Below, piece after piece: positions 6,730 to 9,900 of a DNA stretch of 9,900 nucleotides. The stretch covers positions 1 through 9,900 of the forward strand of contig JALRGF010000683.1 of assembly GCA_023253495.1 (NCBI GenBank), in the 5' to 3' direction. This DNA is from Verrucomicrobiales bacterium. Its GTDB lineage: Bacteria; Verrucomicrobiota; Verrucomicrobiia; Verrucomicrobiales; V1-33. The position numbers were made by a program, and so were the translations under genes. Below the pieces are notes generated by a model, which saw only the letters and a program-made list of their open reading frames with translations, was not told where the DNA came from and ran no database searches. Numbering within the stretch: position 1 is the stretch's first letter; every line of letters starts with the position of its first letter.

Positions 6730-6841
6730 AAAGGTTGCCGGGGGTTGTGGGCGCTTGCGGGGGTGGTTGGAGGTAAAGAATGCGGGGTGGCGGCGGCGTG
6801 AGACGATTGACCGGCGGCGGATTTGGGATCATCGCTTGGTG

Positions 6842-8200
6842 ATGAATACGACGATCCGGGAATGGCTGGCCATGGAGAGCGCGTGTGACGCGGTGGTGGT
6901 GCAGGGGTGGGTGCGCACGCGGCGCGACTCCAAAGCGTTTTCATTTCTGGAACTCAATGACGGCTCGTGTCTGCGGAACCTGCAGTGTGTGGTGGACGCC
7001 GGGGTGCCCGGGTACGACCGCATTGCCGAGTGCACGACCGGCGCGGCGGTTCGGGTGGAAGGGAGGCTGGTGGCGTCGCCGGGCGGGGCGCAGAAGTGGG
7101 AGGTGCGGGCGACCGCGCTGGAACTGGTGGGTGGAGCGGACGAGACTTTTCCGCTGCAGAAGAAGGGGCATACGCCGGAATTTCTGCGGACGGTGGCGCA
7201 CCTGCGGCCGCGGACCAATCTGTACGGATCCATTTTCCGGGTGCGTTCGCGGTTGTCGTATGCGGTGCACCGGTTTTTTCAGGAGCGTGGATTTTTTCAC
7301 GTGCACACGCCGATTCTGACGGCGAGCGACTGTGAGGGAGCGGGGGAAATGTTCCGGGTGACCACGTTGCCGGCGGGGGAGGATGATTTTGCGAAGGATT
7401 TTTTTGCGCGGCAGGCGTTTCTGACGGTGAGCGGGCAGCTGGAGGGCGAGACCTTTGCCACTGCGCTCGGGCGGATTTACACCTTCGGGCCGACTTTCCG
7501 GGCGGAGAATTCGAATACCACTCGGCATGCGGCGGAGTTCTGGATGATTGAACCGGAAATGGCCTTCTGTGATCTGGCGGGGGACATGGAAACCGCCGAA
7601 GCGCAGGTGAAGTATCTGGCGCGGGCGATGCTTGAGGAATCTCCGGAGGAACTGGAGTTCCTGAACAAGTTTGTCGACAAGGGCCTGCGGGAGAGGCTTG
7701 AATTTGTGGCGGGCCGTCCGTTCGAGCGCCTGCCGTATGCCGAGGCGGTGGATATCCTGCAGCGGAGCGGGCGGACGTTCGAGTATCCGGTGGAGTATGG
7801 TCAGAACCTGCAGAGCGAGCACGAGCGGTGGCTGACGGAGGAGCATTGCCGGTGTCCGGTCACGGTGTTTGACTACCCGAAGGAGATCAAACCGTTTTAC
7901 ATGAGGTTGAATGATGACGGGCGCACGGTGGCGGCGATGGATCTGCTGGTTCCGGGGATCGGGGAAATTGTCGGGGGCAGCCAGCGCGAGGAGCGGCTGG
8001 ATGTGTTGCGCGCGAACATGGCGCGCCATCATCTCAGCGAGGAGTCATACTGGTGGTACGTTGATTTGCGACGATACGGCAGTGTGCCGCATGCCGGCTA
8101 CGGACTGGGCTTTGAGCGCCTGCTGATGCTGGTGACGGGGGTGTCGAACATCCGGGATGTGATCCCGTTTGCGCGCACGCCGGGGCACTGTGAGTTCTGA
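6842..8200 (+). CDS. asnS: Asparaginyl-tRNA synthetase
   Basis: Class IIb aminoacyl-tRNA synthetase (EC 6.1.1.22) that charges tRNA-Asn with asparagine in the cytoplasm, using ATP. The product has 452 residues, close to the E. coli enzyme's 466. An N-terminal OB-fold anticodon-binding domain ('VVVQGWVRTRRDSKAFSFLE', residues 18-37) is followed by the catalytic core. Motif 1 is around 'FHVHTPILTASDCEGAGEMF' (152-171), motif 2 is 'FGPTFRAENSNTTRHAAEFW' (215-234), and motif 3 is 'GYGLGFERLLMLVTGV' (419-434). The 'ENSNT-RH-AEFWM-EPE' signature is that of bacterial AsnRS rather than AspRS or LysRS. ATG 6842 is chosen because it gives the usual length; in-frame GTG 6839 is possible, and the frame upstream to 6755 has no homology-like sequence. 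No good Shine-Dalgarno is seen. It is first in an apparent operon, with pcp 24 nt downstream. The presence of asnS means Asn-tRNA need not be made by transamidation. Confidence 0.97.
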   Translation: MNTTIREWLAMESACDAVVVQGWVRTRRDSKAFSFLELNDGSCLRNLQCVVDAGVPGYDRIAECTTGAAVRVEGRLVASPGGAQKWEVRATALELVGGADETFPLQKKGHTPEFLRTVAHLRPRTNLYGSIFRVRSRLSYAVHRFFQERGFFHVHTPILTASDCEGAGEMFRVTTLPAGEDDFAKDFFARQAFLTVSGQLEGETFATALGRIYTFGPTFRAENSNTTRHAAEFWMIEPEMAFCDLAGDMETAEAQVKYLARAMLEESPEELEFLNKFVDKGLRERLEFVAGRPFERLPYAEAVDILQRSGRTFEYPVEYGQNLQSEHERWLTEEHCRCPVTVFDYPKEIKPFYMRLNDDGRTVAAMDLLVPGIGEIVGGSQREERLDVLRANMARHHLSEESYWWYVDLRRYGSVPHAGYGLGFERLLMLVTGVSNIRDVIPFARTPGHCEF

Positions 8201-8224
8201 GCGCGGGCGCCCCGGAGCGATGTG

Positions 8225-8851
8225 ATGAGGCGTGAAATGATGACGGGGGATGCGACGGTCATGGCAGCGGAGGGATCCATCCTGGTGACTGGATTCGGTT
8301 CGTTCGGGGACGAGCGGGTGAATCCTTCGGGGCTGGTGGCGCGGCGGCTGGGTGGTCTCGAGTTGCCGGTGGCGGCGGAGGAGGCGTGGGAAGTGACGCG
8401 GGCGGAAATGGCCCGGCGCGGAGCGGTGGCGGTGCTGGCGTTGGGGGTGGCGGGCGGGCGGGACCGGGTGTGTGTGGAGGCGCGGGCGGTGAACCGGACC
8501 GACTATCCATTGCCGGACGATGCCGGGCGGGTGTTGAGCGGGATGCTGGACGGCGGGGTGGCGGGAACGGACCTCGCCACGGTGGTACCGGCGGCGGAGA
8601 TGGCGCGGCGGATGCGGCAGGCCGGCGTGCCGGCGCGGGTCAGCCGTGATGCCGGGAGGTACGTCTGCAATCATTTCTATTACCTGTTGCTGCAGCGCCT
8701 GAAGGGGATGGCGGTTTTTGTGCATGTGCCGCGGCTGCCGGAAGAGGCTGGGCGACTCGGGGGCGGGCCGTCGCTGAGCCTGGATCAGGTGGAACGCGCG
8801 GTGCGGGTCGGCTTGCGGCTGATGGGGCGCCGGCTGATGTTGGACAAATGA
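8225..8851 (+). CDS. pcp: Pyroglutamyl-peptidase I (pyrrolidone-carboxylate peptidase)
   Basis: Cysteine peptidase of family C15 (EC 3.4.19.3) that removes N-terminal pyroglutamate from peptides in the cytoplasm. The product has 208 residues from ATG 8225, close to the family's 200-215. It opens with the family signature 'ILVTGFGSFGDERVNPS' (19-35). The catalytic triad is present: Glu85 in 'VCVEARAVN', Cys148 in 'DAGRYVCNHFYY' and His167 in 'FVHVP'. The SLSLDQ segment near the C-terminus also matches. The stretch between 'VNPS' and 'GVAGGR' looks about ten residues shorter than in the Bacillus enzyme. The start is not certain: ATG 8225 has a GGAG seven bases upstream, but GTG 8222, ATG 8237/8240 or ATG 8261 (196 residues) would all keep the whole domain. 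It follows asnS by 24 nt, and its stop codon overlaps the next gene's ATG. Confidence 0.93.
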   Translation: MRREMMTGDATVMAAEGSILVTGFGSFGDERVNPSGLVARRLGGLELPVAAEEAWEVTRAEMARRGAVAVLALGVAGGRDRVCVEARAVNRTDYPLPDDAGRVLSGMLDGGVAGTDLATVVPAAEMARRMRQAGVPARVSRDAGRYVCNHFYYLLLQRLKGMAVFVHVPRLPEEAGRLGGGPSLSLDQVERAVRVGLRLMGRRLMLDK

Positions 8852-9900
8852 TATCGATGAAGAGATGGCAGACGGCAGCGGTCCTGGCGGGTTTGGGGGT
8901 CTTTCCTTTGGTGGCGGCGCCACCGGTGGTCGGACCCGATGCGCCGGCGGCTCCGGCGGCGTCGGTGCATGTGGCCCGGGGGTTGACGGTGGAGCTGACG
9001 GCGGCTGAAACCGCGGTGACGCCCGGGAGGCGGATCTTGCTGGGGGTGGTGCTGCGGCCCGACGAAGGATTTCACACGTACTGGCGGCAACCCGGACTGG
9101 TCGGCCTGACGCCGACGGTTGAGTGGTCGTTGCCGGACGGTTTTGAGGTCGGGGAGAAGGTCGGCCCGATGTTGTGGCCCGAGCCGCAGCGCGGGATGAT
9201 GGGGGCGTATGGCGTGTGGTGTTTGAAGCGGGAAACCGCTTTGGTGACGCCGGTGAGGGTGCCGGACGCCTTGGATCCGGCGGTGACGCCGCAAGTGACC
9301 TTGAAGGCAAAAGTCGTGTGGATGGCGTGCAGCCGGACGTGTCATCCGGGTGCGGCCGAGCTGAGCCTCACCCTGCCGGTGCGTGCGGCGCTGCCCGGTG
9401 CGGAGCCCGCCCTCTCGCCTGCGATGGCCCTCATCAGCAAGACGATGGAGGAACAGCCGATTACCGACGAACGATGGTCGTTCACGGCGGTAAAGCGGCC
9501 AGGGGGAGCCGGGTTTTCGCTCACCCTCACGCCGCCGCCGGGGCAGAGCGTGCCGGAGGACGCTTATTTTTTCGGACACCAGAGATTGGTGGATTCGAAT
9601 GTCGAGCCGGTGCGCCATGCGCTGCCCGGCGGGGCAGTCCGGCTGGATCTGGCGTTGGTCGAGGAGCCGGATCCGATGCCAGATGTCCTGGTGGGTGAAC
9701 TCTGGTCGGCTGGCGGTTGGGCGGCGCAGGCGCAGCCGAGTCCCGCCGATACCGCCGCCAACTGGACGTTCACGGGCGGACTGAGTGCCGACGTCAAGGG
9801 AACGGGCAATACGCTGACGCTCGACCGCGCCGGGAGCCTCACGGCGCTCCTCCTCAGAACCGCCGGAGGGGCCATCGATCTGACGCTTTCGGATGCGGGC
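8848..9900 (+). CDS. DsbD/ScsB-like thiol:disulfide interchange protein, N-terminal part
   Basis: Partial: 351 codons open to the right edge. ATG 8848 overlaps the pcp stop as ATGA, which suggests coupled translation; ATG 8857 is an alternative. A signal peptide ('KRWQTAAVLAGLGVFPLVAA', 5-24) exports it to the periplasm. Residues about 45-180 form the DsbD-alpha/'DsbC-like corrector' type domain: 'FHTYWRQPGLVGLTPTVEWS' (75-94), 'WPEPQR' (110-115), and 'KVVWMACSRTCHPGAAELSL' (155-174). The latter holds the redox cysteine pair Cys161/Cys165, in the CxxxC spacing typical of ScsB/DipZ-like relatives. The following part ('DAYFFGHQRLVDSN' onward) matches the extended N-terminal region of such proteins. 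By family, a membrane domain carrying electrons from cytoplasmic thioredoxin, and often a C-terminal thioredoxin domain, should follow outside the window. The role is supplying reductant for disulfide repair or cytochrome c maturation. An extra Cys125 is present. Confidence 0.88.
   Translation, partial: MISMKRWQTAAVLAGLGVFPLVAAPPVVGPDAPAAPAASVHVARGLTVELTAAETAVTPGRRILLGVVLRPDEGFHTYWRQPGLVGLTPTVEWSLPDGFEVGEKVGPMLWPEPQRGMMGAYGVWCLKRETALVTPVRVPDALDPAVTPQVTLKAKVVWMACSRTCHPGAAELSLTLPVRAALPGAEPALSPAMALISKTMEEQPITDERWSFTAVKRPGGAGFSLTLTPPPGQSVPEDAYFFGHQRLVDSNVEPVRHALPGGAVRLDLALVEEPDPMPDVLVGELWSAGGWAAQAQPSPADTAANWTFTGGLSADVKGTGNTLTLDRAGSLTALLLRTAGGAIDLTLSDAG

Larger units (their letters stand above)
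6670..6841. other. Divergent intergenic region between small ORF and asnS
   Basis: This 172-bp region should hold the promoters of both divergent genes, but I see no convincing -35/-10 pair on either strand. It contains a GGGC-repeat G-rich tract (6684-6698), two tandem copies of AGGGACATG (6703-6711 and 6712-6720) followed by a degenerate AGGGAAAGG, and a G-rich stretch up to about 6770. A TTGACC hexamer (6808-6813) is followed by no good -10 and lies very close to the asnS start. Confidence 0.6.

Noticed and set aside
6196..6801. Plus-strand frame of 201 codons upstream of asnS
   Set aside because: It translates simple repeats and lacks any recognisable motif. The opposite-strand 110-residue frame has the codon pattern of a real gene.
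8045..9310. Minus-strand frame of 421 codons opposite pcp and the dsbD-like gene
   Set aside because: It is Pro/Arg/His-rich shadow sequence opposite two genes with clear catalytic motifs.

Overview
The window is high-GC bacterial DNA. Its gene style suggests a member of the Verrucomicrobiota (PVC group). The clues are an ECF sigma factor followed by a small regulator carrying a 'PYPDFFNSQI' motif, a large exported LamG protein with thrombospondin-type-3 repeats, a short C-terminal module ending in 'YYRV', and few recognisable Shine-Dalgarno sites. The phylum call is an inference from gene content, not from a marker gene. No mobile element, CRISPR array, rRNA or tRNA gene was seen.

Left part (1-2006, minus strand). 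In transcription order there is a secreted protein with a lysozyme-like motif (2006-1209), an ECF RNA polymerase sigma factor with a GTG start (1149-517), and a putative anti-sigma or sigma-linked regulator (485 to beyond the left edge). The three lie close together and may be one operon. The regulator is interrupted: its conserved N-terminus is in one frame and its long Pro/Ala-rich continuation, open to the window edge, is in the -1 frame. The break is most likely at a five-base G/C run at 240-244.

Middle part (2062-6669, minus strand). A 1346-residue exported protein fills 6178-2138. It has a signal peptide, a LamG/concanavalin-like domain, a second beta-sandwich region, then two diverged copies of a roughly 360-residue module (calcium-binding DxDxDG repeats plus a beta-rich domain), and a C-terminal domain. 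A textbook intrinsic terminator at 2062-2095 ends this transcript and separates it from the left operon. A small unrecognised gene (6669-6337) lies upstream on the same strand.

Right part (6842-9900, plus strand). An apparent operon runs asnS (asparaginyl-tRNA synthetase), pcp (pyroglutamyl-peptidase I with its full catalytic triad), then the start of a DsbD/ScsB-like thiol:disulfide interchange protein. The third gene overlaps pcp by ATGA and runs off the right edge. The divergent intergenic region 6670-6841 holds a G-quadruplex-type GGGC repeat and a tandem nonamer.

I see no clear new multi-gene system. The most unusual items are the frameshifted regulator and the duplicated, unnamed beta-rich module in the giant exported protein.
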